Shown here: positions 14,087 through 23,600 of the stretch, piece by piece
Numbering within the stretch: the stretch's first letter is position 1
Layout of the letters: each line of letters opens with the position of its first letter
Origin: a virus
Virus record (IMG/VR): IMGVR_UViG_3300032265_003080
Coordinates: 1 to 38,174 of that record
Strand: one strand, 5' to 3'
DNA length: 38,174 nt
Position numbers and translations under genes: made by a program
The notes under the pieces: model-generated
What the model saw: only the letters and a program-made list of their open reading frames with translations
Database searches by the model: none
Told to the model about the DNA's origin: nothing

Positions 14087-15319
14087 ATGGCTGATCCAAT
14101 TGGAACCGTAACCGTAACCAGTCCGCCGGAAGATTTTACCAATACAGAACCGCTTCCGTTTCCTCCGGCACCTCAAGATGATGGCGATGCTGGCAGCGAC
14201 ACGCCAACAGTGACCATTGGTCAAAGTCAAGCCACGCCGGCTGTTACTGTAAATGATGACGGTGCTCCAGCAACCACAAATAGCCCCGGATATGGTGCTG
14301 GTAACACAAATAATTCGGCAACCAGTGTTGGTGCCGATGATAATCCTGGCACTAATAGCCAAACACAACAACTACTGAGTCAAACCTTTGGTAATGGCAC
14401 ACAAAATACCACAATCATAGCACAACCCAATGTGCTGGATCGGTATGCCAGCTATACCTACAGTCTTTCCTGGTATCTGTTAAGCCCAACACAATACAAT
14501 CAATTGACTCTCACACAACCATTTAATACAGCTGGCTGGCAATTGTTAATGCAAAGTGCCGGTGCTCCCATTACTGGTCGAAATCAATATTTTCCAGTGG
14601 ACTTCTACATGGATGATTTAGAAATTGAAAGTCTTATACCTGGTGGCGGAACAGCTCGCCCCTACAACGCTACATATCTTAGATGGAAAGTGACCGAACC
14701 TAATGGAATAACATTGATTCAGCGACTCTACAATGCAGTCAATTCATTATACCAAAGTACTACCCCGTCTACTGGCAACAACGGCGTTGGAAATCAAACA
14801 GTCACACAAGGCACAAGCAACAATTCTGGGCCAACCGGTACACAAGGCACAAGCAACACAACCAATCGTACACCCAATTATTTGAATGCACAGCACTGCA
14901 TGGTCATTAGATTCTACGGATATGATGATCACGGCAACTTGGTGTATCCAGCTACCGGTCAGTATACTACTAATAATCAACTGGGCGGATCAAATCAAAC
15001 CGTGATTATTAAGTATTATCCTTTCCGTTTAGAAAACATAACCTATCGTGTGGCCAAATCACAAATTGAATACAGTATTAAAGCAAGACCGTTCCCACAC
15101 AATTATAATATCGGTACTAGTCGTGCAACTATTCCTTATGCATTTGCCTTGACAGGTCAAACTGTAGGCCAACTTTTATCAGGAACTGGTCAGCCTGGCA
15201 CCAAGGCGGATCCCAATGCTAGAACATCGTCACCCAACTTGCCCAGTGCGTCCAATGCACAACAAGGGGCATCATTGGATCCAGAGTTGCTGGCTACTCA
15301 ACAACAATACGGAATTTAA
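14087..15319 (+). CDS. Virion structural protein of the baseplate module (410 aa)
   Basis: The first 110 residues are low-complexity (Pro, Thr, Asn, Asp). The folded part starts near YASYTYSLSWYLLSPTQYN and includes PVDFYMDDLEIESLIP, TYLRWKVTEPNGITLIQRL, MVIRFYGYDDHGN and YRVAKSQIEYSIKARP. These blocks resemble a virion structural protein found beside gp48 and gp5 in marine T4-like phages. No enzyme motif is seen. An exact 18-bp direct repeat (14804-14821 and 14840-14857) encodes a TQGTSN repeat in a linker between about residues 230 and 265. It is probably a baseplate hub or wedge component, and may be a functional stand-in for T4 gp54 or gp27, which are otherwise missing. That assignment is positional only. 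Confidence 0.6.
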   Translation: MADPIGTVTVTSPPEDFTNTEPLPFPPAPQDDGDAGSDTPTVTIGQSQATPAVTVNDDGAPATTNSPGYGAGNTNNSATSVGADDNPGTNSQTQQLLSQTFGNGTQNTTIIAQPNVLDRYASYTYSLSWYLLSPTQYNQLTLTQPFNTAGWQLLMQSAGAPITGRNQYFPVDFYMDDLEIESLIPGGGTARPYNATYLRWKVTEPNGITLIQRLYNAVNSLYQSTTPSTGNNGVGNQTVTQGTSNNSGPTGTQGTSNTTNRTPNYLNAQHCMVIRFYGYDDHGNLVYPATGQYTTNNQLGGSNQTVIIKYYPFRLENITYRVAKSQIEYSIKARPFPHNYNIGTSRATIPYAFALTGQTVGQLLSGTGQPGTKADPNARTSSPNLPSASNAQQGASLDPELLATQQQYGI

Positions 15320-15322
15320 TAA

Positions 15323-17008
15323 ATGGCAACAACTCCGATCAACAATACCGGAACCACAGGCTTTTCCACTAACGGTGGCGGTGCAGCATTTGGAAATCCC
15401 AACATAACTCGTCAAGGTACCAATGCTGGTGCAACCCAAGTTGAGTATCCATCGTCGGCACCACCTAAAGCAACAGCAGCGCCAACTGCCGGCGAAAACA
15501 ATCTGTTTACTGGTCTGTGCGATGCTTTAAACGAACACCAACAGTATCTAGTTAAATCGGGCAAACGGCAATATCCAGACATTTATGAAATACGATTTGC
15601 ACCAGCTGGCCTAGCTGCCAGCGTGGTCAAAAAACCCGGTACCGGCGCCAACGATATTACCGTAACAGCCATGCAAAATCCCAATTCGACTACCAAATTA
15701 AATCCAGGAACCAATTCGGTGCAGTCCAACACACAAAGTTGGCAAGTGCCAGCCGGCATGCAAATTGTACAGTTGATTGATCAAATTATGCGTAGTAGCA
15801 GCTACATTACCGACCAACAGTTATGGCAGTACGACCCGGTTCCGGATCCTAAATCTGGCGTACAAAAACTAAAACGAAATCCCTCTGCTGGAACCGGGGT
15901 CACAGCCTGGTATAAAATTAGTGTGCAATGTACTCAATTACATATGGACAACATAATTAGAGATTTTTCTTATCGTATGACCTTTGTAATCAACACTTAT
16001 GCATTAGCTGACCTGCATAGTGAATATTTTGCACCTATAGCATATCGTGGAGTACACAAAAGTTACAACTACTGGTTTTCGGGCCTAAACACACAAATAT
16101 TAAATTACGAACAGCAAATTAACAATCAGTATTTTTTAACCATTACCGGAGTAGGAAACACGGCTGCAAAATTACAACCCTCGGCAGTTAGTTATCGAGA
16201 TCAATATACTAAAACCTACATGGCTATGAGTGCTAATCGCGGACTAGGTGCTAAAGGATATACCAACGAACCAGCCGACAATGCTGCCAGCTTTTTCTAT
16301 GATACACAATCGCTAGCTATGGCCAAGTTAGAAATAGTAGGAGATCCGGCCTGGTTACAGCAGGGCGAAGTGGGCACCGGCATCAATTGGCCCAACTTTA
16401 ATTTTAATCCATTTAATGCTGACGGCACAATAAATTATGATAGTCAACAAATTGTGTTTGACATTAGTTGGAATCAACCCACCGATTACGATTTTAACAC
16501 AGGTATCATGAATGTAAATGCGCAAAACACTCCTTTGGGCACGCCACTTGGTGGATTACCTCGAGAAAATTTGACTTATACTGCTACTCGTGTCAAAAGT
16601 ATGTTTAGCAAAGGCAGATTTACTCAGCAGTTAGAAGGTAAATTAAAAGCAGAAAGTAATAGCCCGTATGCCGGGGCAGCAGCTATTGCAGCTGCAAACG
16701 CTCGACAACAAACAGCAGGCGCCAACACAATAGTTGCTAGTAGCCGTGCACCACTCAACACCAGCAGTATCAGTTTGGCAGATCAACTGAATCCCGAATT
16801 ATGGAACGATGGCACTGCGGCTGATCCCAACAATCCAGATCCCTATGCAGATCCATCAATAACAACACAGGCAGCACAGCCACCCGGTGACCCAACATCC
16901 TCTGGAGATATAACACCAGTTGACAATACTGCTCCACCTGATGCCAGCGGCAACGATGCTCCAGTACCAGATGACAACACACAACAAATAGCACAGGACG
17001 ACCAATAA
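15323..17008 (+). CDS. Virion structural protein upstream of gp5, possible hub component (561 aa)
   Basis: It has low-complexity ends and a folded core at about 50-440. Blocks include FTGLCDALNEHQQYLVKSG, DIYEIRFAPAGLA, VPAGMQIVQLIDQIMRSSSY, AYRGVHKSYNYWFSGLNTQI and LNYEQQINNQYFLTITG. They match a structural protein that accompanies gp5 in cyanophage-type genomes. The 'IVQLIDQIMRSSSYI' helix and the place immediately before gp5 recall tail hub proteins such as T4 gp27, whose trimer holds gp5; this is inference. The C-terminal 120 residues are Pro/Asp/Asn-rich and probably disordered. The stop overlaps the gp5 start (TAATG); AGGA lies nine bases before that start. Confidence 0.6.
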   Translation: MATTPINNTGTTGFSTNGGGAAFGNPNITRQGTNAGATQVEYPSSAPPKATAAPTAGENNLFTGLCDALNEHQQYLVKSGKRQYPDIYEIRFAPAGLAASVVKKPGTGANDITVTAMQNPNSTTKLNPGTNSVQSNTQSWQVPAGMQIVQLIDQIMRSSSYITDQQLWQYDPVPDPKSGVQKLKRNPSAGTGVTAWYKISVQCTQLHMDNIIRDFSYRMTFVINTYALADLHSEYFAPIAYRGVHKSYNYWFSGLNTQILNYEQQINNQYFLTITGVGNTAAKLQPSAVSYRDQYTKTYMAMSANRGLGAKGYTNEPADNAASFFYDTQSLAMAKLEIVGDPAWLQQGEVGTGINWPNFNFNPFNADGTINYDSQQIVFDISWNQPTDYDFNTGIMNVNAQNTPLGTPLGGLPRENLTYTATRVKSMFSKGRFTQQLEGKLKAESNSPYAGAAAIAAANARQQTAGANTIVASSRAPLNTSSISLADQLNPELWNDGTAADPNNPDPYADPSITTQAAQPPGDPTSSGDITPVDNTAPPDASGNDAPVPDDNTQQIAQDDQ

Positions 17009-18534
17009 TGGCAGGAAATGAAAACTTAGATACAGGTGCAGGATTACCAAAGAATTACCAATTAGATCGTGGCAAGGTACCTGTTGAGCGCGGGCCATTT
17101 GTTGGTCGTGTAATGAACAATGTAGATCCTGCAAGACTGGGTCGACTACAGGTTTATATTGAATATTTTGCCGGCCCAGATCCTACCAATAGTAAGCTAT
17201 GGCGCCAGGTCAAGTACTGCCCGCCATTCTACGGCGCCACACCCAAGGGCGGCAGTGCCGGTACTGGCACCTATGTGCAAGGCAACCAACAAAGTTATGG
17301 CATGTGGTTTACACCGCCCGACATTGGAACTAATGTATTATGTTTTTGGGTCAGTGCCGACCCTAACGATGGCTACTATGTTGGTTGTATTCCTGATACT
17401 GGATTGACACACATGATTCCAGCTATTGGTTCAGCACCGGCCAGTCAGGCAAAAACACAAAACGCTACGCAGGCCGGGTATTTTGGCGGAGCATCCAGAT
17501 TACCTGTGACCGAAATCAACAATGCCAATCTAAGTATAGTTGATAATCCAACCTACTGGAATCAACCCAAACCAGTACATAGTTATGTGGCCGCAGTACT
17601 ATTCCAGCAAGGGTTGATCAACGACAGTATTCGCGGCAGTATTGGATCTACTAGTCAAAGAGAAAGCCCCAGCAACTGCTACGGAATCAGTACACCAGGA
17701 CGAGCCATTTATCAAGGTGGCATCGGTGCTGGCCCGGGTGGCGATGCTGCAATCAAAACACAAAGTTTGGCCAATGCACAACCTACAGCTGCCACAGTAA
17801 TTGGTCGTAGAGGCGGCCATACCTTTGTAATGGATGACGGCGATCTCAACGGCCATGACAACTTGATCCGCATTCGCACCAGCAAAGGCCATCAAATAAC
17901 CATGAGCGACGATGGCAACTGTTTTTACATTTGTCATGCCAACGGCCAGGCCTGGATTGAAATGGGACAGGAAGGCACCTTGGATGTGTATGCTACCAAC
18001 AGTATCAATCTGCGTACCGACGGCACAATCAATTTGCATGCCGACAAAGATATCAACATGTATGCCGGAGGCAATCTCAACCTCAAAGGCAAAGGCAGTA
18101 CTGCCATACAAAGCGATGGTGATCTAAATGTGGCTAACAAGGGCAAAATGACCTTGTTTAGTCAAGGTTCAATTGGCGTTAAATCTACTGGTAGTCTAGC
18201 ATTGGATAGTCAGCTGGGCAGTTGGAGTGCCAAGGCAGCTCTTAGTCTCAAAGGCGCGGTAATATCGCTCAACGGTGGCCCCGGATTACCGGTTGCAGCA
18301 CCCAAGGGCTTGACCAAGTATCTACAACCCAATACTGAATTCAACGCTACTACAGGTTGGAAGGTATCGGCTACCGGAACTGAAAGTATCTGTACTAGAG
18401 CTCCAACACACGAACCTTATCCCTATCATAATCAAGGTGTTGGTCAAGCAGTATCCTTGAGTGATGGGTCGACCAGTGCGCCGCCGGCTGCACCTGCTGT
18501 TCCGGCCGGAGTGACCATAACCGCAGATAACTAA
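17008..18534 (+). CDS. gp5: Baseplate spike hub gp5 without lysozyme domain
   Basis: A 508-residue protein with an N-terminal OB-fold region (GPFVGRVMNNVDPARLGRLQ, QVKYCPPFYG, WFTPPDIGTNVLCFWVSADP). It also has a conserved middle (GRRGGHTFVMDDGDLNGHDN followed by IRTSKGHQITMSDDG) and a C-terminal beta-helix of short repeats at about 325-430 (INLRTDGTINLHADKDINM and similar). These are the gp5/VgrG spike modules that pierce the outer membrane. T4 gp5 carries a lysozyme domain between the OB-fold and the helix. None is recognisable here, and the segment between (about 150-260) has no lysozyme-like motifs. The tail-associated muramidase seems to be in the tape-measure-like protein instead. Confidence 0.88.
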   Translation: MAGNENLDTGAGLPKNYQLDRGKVPVERGPFVGRVMNNVDPARLGRLQVYIEYFAGPDPTNSKLWRQVKYCPPFYGATPKGGSAGTGTYVQGNQQSYGMWFTPPDIGTNVLCFWVSADPNDGYYVGCIPDTGLTHMIPAIGSAPASQAKTQNATQAGYFGGASRLPVTEINNANLSIVDNPTYWNQPKPVHSYVAAVLFQQGLINDSIRGSIGSTSQRESPSNCYGISTPGRAIYQGGIGAGPGGDAAIKTQSLANAQPTAATVIGRRGGHTFVMDDGDLNGHDNLIRIRTSKGHQITMSDDGNCFYICHANGQAWIEMGQEGTLDVYATNSINLRTDGTINLHADKDINMYAGGNLNLKGKGSTAIQSDGDLNVANKGKMTLFSQGSIGVKSTGSLALDSQLGSWSAKAALSLKGAVISLNGGPGLPVAAPKGLTKYLQPNTEFNATTGWKVSATGTESICTRAPTHEPYPYHNQGVGQAVSLSDGSTSAPPAAPAVPAGVTITADN

Positions 18535-18536
18535 CT

Positions 18537-20252
18537 ATGGCACAGTTCAAATATACTTTACCTTCTGGCAAAAAATTTACCTTGACAGCACCAGCCGGCA
18601 CTACACAGGCACAGGCTGATTATACCTTTTATAGTCAGGTAGCAGCCGGCTCTCTGGTGGGTTTTGTAGCAGGTCAAAGTATAAACGGCACAAAAACAAG
18701 TGCGGTCAAGTTTGCACTAAGTCGGTTAGATCGTGGCACTGCTGGAGTAAGTGATCAAGTTGTTTTGTCTATTGTAAATGGTCTGCCAAGCATAAGCGGT
18801 ATTCCAAATTTGGTCAATGTTCCTTTGCAAAATCCTATCACACAGGCCGACATTGCCAATACCGGAGTTAACAATACCTATACAGCACCTGCAATTGGTC
18901 CATTAAATTCCAGCCAGGTGCAAGGTCTGTTGGCGCAGGTGGCAAACTTTATTAACCAGCCGGCTAATACCATGAGTAATACAACAGGTATTGGATTGTA
19001 TGGCCTAGATTGTCAGCAGTTAGAACAGGCCGGTTATGTAAAACCTGGGACTTATCAACAGTTTATTTTCGATCCCAGTCCGTTGACTGATGTGGTTTCC
19101 GCTCCAGGCATCTGGACTGGACAAAACGGAATTAACAATGTAGATGATTTCCTCAACAGTCCTGGCGCACAGAACGATGCCATGTCAAACTTGATGAGCA
19201 ATGGCTACAATAGTTTAACTGCTACAGGTACAATTACCCCACCAGTAACACAATCTGTTTCAGCCTTAAGCGGTCAGGTCTATACACAAAGCGGCCTGCA
19301 GACTGTATCGGCTGTTAGTGCCGCGACCGGAATCTCATACAATGTACCGTCGACCTCGGGCCTGTCGTTATCAGGAACTCCTATTGCCAGTTTCCTATCA
19401 ACTGCAATTGCCAATCCTGGATCAATCACCAGTGGAGCATTAAACAGTGTAACTAATTTTACCAACATCAGCTCTGTAACCAGTGGTCTAAACAGTTCAG
19501 TTACCGGTGATGTTGGTGCTTTAATTACCAATTCTGGTTGCTTTGGAACAGCGGCCACAACTCAGTGGGCCGGCAGCGGAGGCTTGGGCTACACACCCAC
19601 CGGTCTGACATCAGATGCAATAGGATCAGTTACAGGCGATGTGACCAGTGTGGTCCCAGGAAGCCTTACTACTGACTTGACTAATAATATACAGGGCATG
19701 AATTTGCTTGGTAAATCATCGCAATTTGCCGCTGGATTTTCAAACCCGTTGTCTGCTTTAAATAATCTTGGCGGGTTTAATCTCAGCAGTGTTACATCAG
19801 GGTTGCCCAGCATTGGTAGTATAACATCGGCAATTCCAGGCATAGGTAGCCTGGGCAGCATCACATCCAGCATCCCGGGAATCGGTTCGCTAACATCGGC
19901 AATTCCGGGCATAGGCAACCTAGGATCGTTAACCAGCCTGGGCAATTTTGGCAGTTTGACCAGCTTACCGGGGTTGGATTCAATTGGTGGACTATTTGGC
20001 GGTGGCGGCGATAGCCTAGTCAGTTCTACTCAGATAGCACCGGGCTACAGCAACACCGTAAACCGAGCCACTGTGGATGCTGCATTTACCCGAGTGCTGG
20101 GCGATAGCAAAATCCCTGGTGCAATCTATGATTACCCATCACCTAATTCACCATCATTAAACGCTTCGGCTGATATTACTGCTGCACAGACTTTTCTAAA
20201 CAGTATAGGAATCAGCCAATCACAAGCAACTAATTTGATCACTTTGAATTAG
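18537..20252 (+). CDS. Repeat-rich baseplate/tail structural protein (571 aa)
   Basis: The N-terminus (FKYTLPSGKKFTLTAPAGTT then QAQADYTFYSQVAAGSLVG) is a small module seen in tail proteins of aquatic myoviruses. Residues about 155-175 (GLYGLDCQQLEQAGYVKPGT) resemble a short peptidoglycan-binding-like helix pair. Residues about 260-500 are low-complexity Ser/Gly/Leu/Ile sequence, including three near-identical units of the type SAIPGIGSL at 19808-19930. The last 60 residues are folded again (NRATVDAAFTRVLGDSKIPG). The function is not known. Its position between gp5 and gp25 suggests a tail-tip or baseplate protein, perhaps filling the place of a spike accessory. Confidence 0.6.
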   Translation: MAQFKYTLPSGKKFTLTAPAGTTQAQADYTFYSQVAAGSLVGFVAGQSINGTKTSAVKFALSRLDRGTAGVSDQVVLSIVNGLPSISGIPNLVNVPLQNPITQADIANTGVNNTYTAPAIGPLNSSQVQGLLAQVANFINQPANTMSNTTGIGLYGLDCQQLEQAGYVKPGTYQQFIFDPSPLTDVVSAPGIWTGQNGINNVDDFLNSPGAQNDAMSNLMSNGYNSLTATGTITPPVTQSVSALSGQVYTQSGLQTVSAVSAATGISYNVPSTSGLSLSGTPIASFLSTAIANPGSITSGALNSVTNFTNISSVTSGLNSSVTGDVGALITNSGCFGTAATTQWAGSGGLGYTPTGLTSDAIGSVTGDVTSVVPGSLTTDLTNNIQGMNLLGKSSQFAAGFSNPLSALNNLGGFNLSSVTSGLPSIGSITSAIPGIGSLGSITSSIPGIGSLTSAIPGIGNLGSLTSLGNFGSLTSLPGLDSIGGLFGGGGDSLVSSTQIAPGYSNTVNRATVDAAFTRVLGDSKIPGAIYDYPSPNSPSLNASADITAAQTFLNSIGISQSQATNLITLN

Positions 20253-20254
20253 AG

Positions 20255-20260
20255 TAAATA
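20255..20260 (+). promoter_or_regulatory. Late promoter motif, 5 nt from gp25 start
   Basis: GTAAATACTAGC followed directly by the gp25 ATG; five bases separate TAAATA from ATG. No Shine-Dalgarno is visible. It lies in the 13-bp gap after the preceding gene. Confidence 0.5.
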
Positions 20261-20265
20261 CTAGC

Positions 20266-20640
20266 ATGACTACATTTGTTGGCTTTAATACCATAAATCA
20301 AAATAAAAAATTTACCTTGGTGGACTTTGATTTGATCAAAGTTGACCTGTTGAATGCGTTCAATATTAGACAAGGCGAATTGCCAGGTCGTCCAGGCTAT
20401 GGAACTTTGCTATGGAACTATCTGTTTGAAAATCAAACCCAAGAAACACAACAATTAATCTATCAAGAAATACAACGAGTTTGTGCTGGCGATCCTAGAA
20501 TTTACATCAGTGGTATACAGATGTTTCCTCAGCAAAACGGACTACTGGTGCAGGTAGGGTTAGCAGTTGTACCCAGCACCAACGCACAATTATTGAGCAT
20601 ATTCTTTAATCAGCAACAACGATCGGCCACTTACGTTTAA
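20266..20640 (+). CDS. gp25: Baseplate wedge protein gp25
   Basis: A 124-residue gp25/W-like protein (the phage counterpart of type VI TssE). It has the family pattern: FDLIKVDLLNAFNIRQGELP followed by GRPGYGTLLWNYLFENQTQE, then ISGIQMFPQQNGLLVQVGLA. gp25 lies near the sheath-baseplate junction and binds gp6. Length is normal. It follows the repeat-rich protein by 13 bp and has its own late motif. The next gene is gp6, as in many contractile tails. Confidence 0.93.
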   Translation: MTTFVGFNTINQNKKFTLVDFDLIKVDLLNAFNIRQGELPGRPGYGTLLWNYLFENQTQETQQLIYQEIQRVCAGDPRIYISGIQMFPQQNGLLVQVGLAVVPSTNAQLLSIFFNQQQRSATYV

Positions 20641-20661
20641 CTACCCAGTTTATTATTAAGC

Positions 20662-20667
20662 TAAATA
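20662..20667 (+). promoter_or_regulatory. Late promoter motif of gp6
   Basis: CTAAATATTGTA, with 19 nt between TAAATA and the gp6 ATG; a weak GGA at 20678-20680 lies before the start. The same 11-mer is found at 617 and 12543. Confidence 0.55.
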
Positions 20668-20686
20668 TTGTAACACTGGAATAATT

Positions 20687-23600
20687 ATGGCCACGACAAA
20701 TACAACTTCAACCTCGTCTGGAACAACAACCACAGCGACTACCACAAGACAGTCGGTAATATTCGGTGTCGAGGATTGGAAAAGAATTTTTCAAACCTAC
20801 AGTGAAGCTGATTTTCAAAGTTACGATTTTGAGACTTTACGCAAGAGTTTTGTGGATTATTTGCGTCTGTACTATCCAGAAACATTTAATGATTACATAG
20901 AGTCTAGCGAGTTTATTGCCCTGCTGGATGTCATGGCATTTATGGGGCAAAGTCTGGCATTTCGCAGTGATTTAAATGCCAGAGAGAACTACATAGGCAC
21001 AGCAGAGCGCAGAGACAGTGTGGTTAATCTGGCCCAATTGGTCAGTTATACACCCCTACGCAATACCGAAGCCAACGGATTTCTCAAGGTATTTTCTATT
21101 TCAACCACAGAAAATATCACCGATTACAATGGTATTAATCTAGCCAATCTCACAGTGAACTGGGCCGACCCAACCAATCTCAACTGGCAAGAACAATTTA
21201 TTACAATTTTAAATGCCAGCTTGGTTAATGCTCAACAGTACGGAAAACCTGGCAACGATCAAACAATTGAAGGTGTCAACACACAAGAATACACCATCAA
21301 CCTGGTACCAGGATATATTCCAGTTATTCCTTTTACTGCCACAGTTGATACTGTAAACATGCCTTTTGAGGTGGTCAACTCTACCTCGGCAGGTCGAAGT
21401 TATGTGTATGAACCACCACCTCTGCCTAATGGACAATTTAATATTTTGTTCCGTAACGATCAACAGGGATATTCTAGTGCCAATACAGGATTTTTCTTTT
21501 ATTTCAAACAAGGTGTGCTACAAAATCAAGATTTTAATCTGTCTGAAAGCATTACTAATCGTGCAGTAGACATCAATATCGAAGGCGTCAACAACACCGA
21601 TGTGTGGTTGTACCAGTTAGACAATGTAGGCACCGTTTCTAGATATTGGCAGTCGGTACAGAGTGTGTACTCGGCTGCAGTTGAACAGCTGGCACCGGGC
21701 ACCAGAGACATTTACAGCATTACCAGCAGAACCAACGATCAAATTACTTTGAACTTTGGCGACGGTATATTCAGCACCATCCCAGTGGGTACTTTCCGCA
21801 ACTATGTGCGTGCCAGCAACGGTCTAACTTACACAATCAACCCAGTCGAAATGCAGTCTGTTTCAATTCCAATCAGTTATGTAAGTCGTACTGGACAAAT
21901 TGAAACCTTGACATTTACCTGTGGCCTTACACAAAATGTAACCAATGCACAGGCTCGCGAAACCATTACAGAAATTAAACAACGTGCCCCGGCTCAGTAC
22001 TATACACAAAATCGTATGGTCAACGGCGAAGACTATTCAAACTTTCCGTTTACCCAGTACAACAGTATTTTAAAAAGTACGGCCCTGAACCGCGCATCAA
22101 TTGGAACCAGTCGTTATCTTGACCTGGTCGACGGTACCGGCAAATATTCCAGCACCAACATATTTGCCAATGATGGTGCTCTTTACGAGGTCAACACCTT
22201 GCCAGCTTTACGATTTAGTTGGTTGACAACTACAGACATTTCAAATGCGGTAGCAAATCAAATCGCTCCGTTAACACTAGCAGCCGGTGTGCAACAGTTT
22301 TATTATGCTAATTTTATTCGCCCTTCGTTGACTGCATTAAATTACAACTGGCATAGCAGTACGTTGACTACCAATGAAAATACCGGTTACTTTGAAAATT
22401 CCTCCAGTATTCCTCAGGCCATTGGCCAATATGCCAGCAACAATGCCAAATACATTACCAAAGGTAGCCTGGTAAAATTTGTACCACCTAGCGGGTACTA
22501 CTTTGACAACAACAACAATTTACAAGTTGGTGTTCCAAGCGGACCCAATGAAAAATTAGTACTGTGGGCCAGCCCCACTGCTGTGTACATTGACGGCACC
22601 AGTCAAGGACTAGGCAATTTACCCACCGGAATTGGTCCTGTAGTTCTTGATACCTACATTCCAACTGGCGCAATTGCAGTAGAAGTAATTCCGGTGCTCA
22701 CCACCGACATACCCACTACAGTACAGCAAGAGATTTTTAATCAAATTTATTTGAATCAAAATTTTGGTATTGGGTACAACAATCTAACCGATACCTGGTA
22801 TGTGATTACCTCAACTAACCTTGCTGTTGATGCGCCATTTAGTCTAAAATACGCACAAAACACTTCTGGAACAGGACTCGATGCCAGCTGGATGATACAG
22901 TGCACCTACAATGCTTCTTCTTATACCGTGGTTGCAAGATCATTAAACTATTATTTTGGCAGTGTGTTGGACACTAGGTTTTTCTTTTATACCAACGAAC
23001 CAATTTATGACAGCAGAACTGGCACGGTGATCAAAGATTTTGTAAATGTGCTCAGTATCAATACTGCACCAGACTCAACCAGTGCAATGCCCAGCGACAA
23101 TATTTTGACCATTATTAATCAGCCAGTGTTGAGTGACGGTTTGGTCGACGATTTCCAAGTGGAGGTCAGTTTCAGCAAACTCAACGGCGGATCGCCGGTC
23201 AACCCAGATTTCTTTAACGACATTGTAGCACCCGAAGTTAATTCAAATCAAAAATATGTTTACTTCCAGGCCACTGTGGATTTTGATAATTTAGAAAGAT
23301 ATCTGTTAATCGAAGCCGGCAAGGTCAATAGTGACTACCCCACCAAGGCCGCCATACAAGCAGTTCAGACAGAATATGTTGTGGGACAGGTGTTTTATGC
23401 CTATAACGAAACCAACAGTGTAGGGGCCAATCAGGTATTTTATGTATTAGGAGTGGATTCCTTAGGTAATCCAACCTTGACTGTTGATACTTCATACCTC
23501 GCTCAAGTCGGCCGCCAAGGATTAAAATTCCAGTACAGACACAACAGTCCACTGACCAGCAGAATTGATCCAGGATCAACCAATATTATTGACTTGTATG

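Noticed and set aside
14804-14857. Direct repeats suggesting a mobile element or CRISPR
   Set aside because: Two 18-bp copies inside a coding linker, in frame and encoding TQGTSN; no spacers or flanking mobile genes.
17599-18111. 170-codon open frame on the minus strand
   Set aside because: It is antisense to the well-supported gp5 coding sequence and has no ribosome-binding site or recognisable motif; a shadow of the repeat-rich beta-helix codons.
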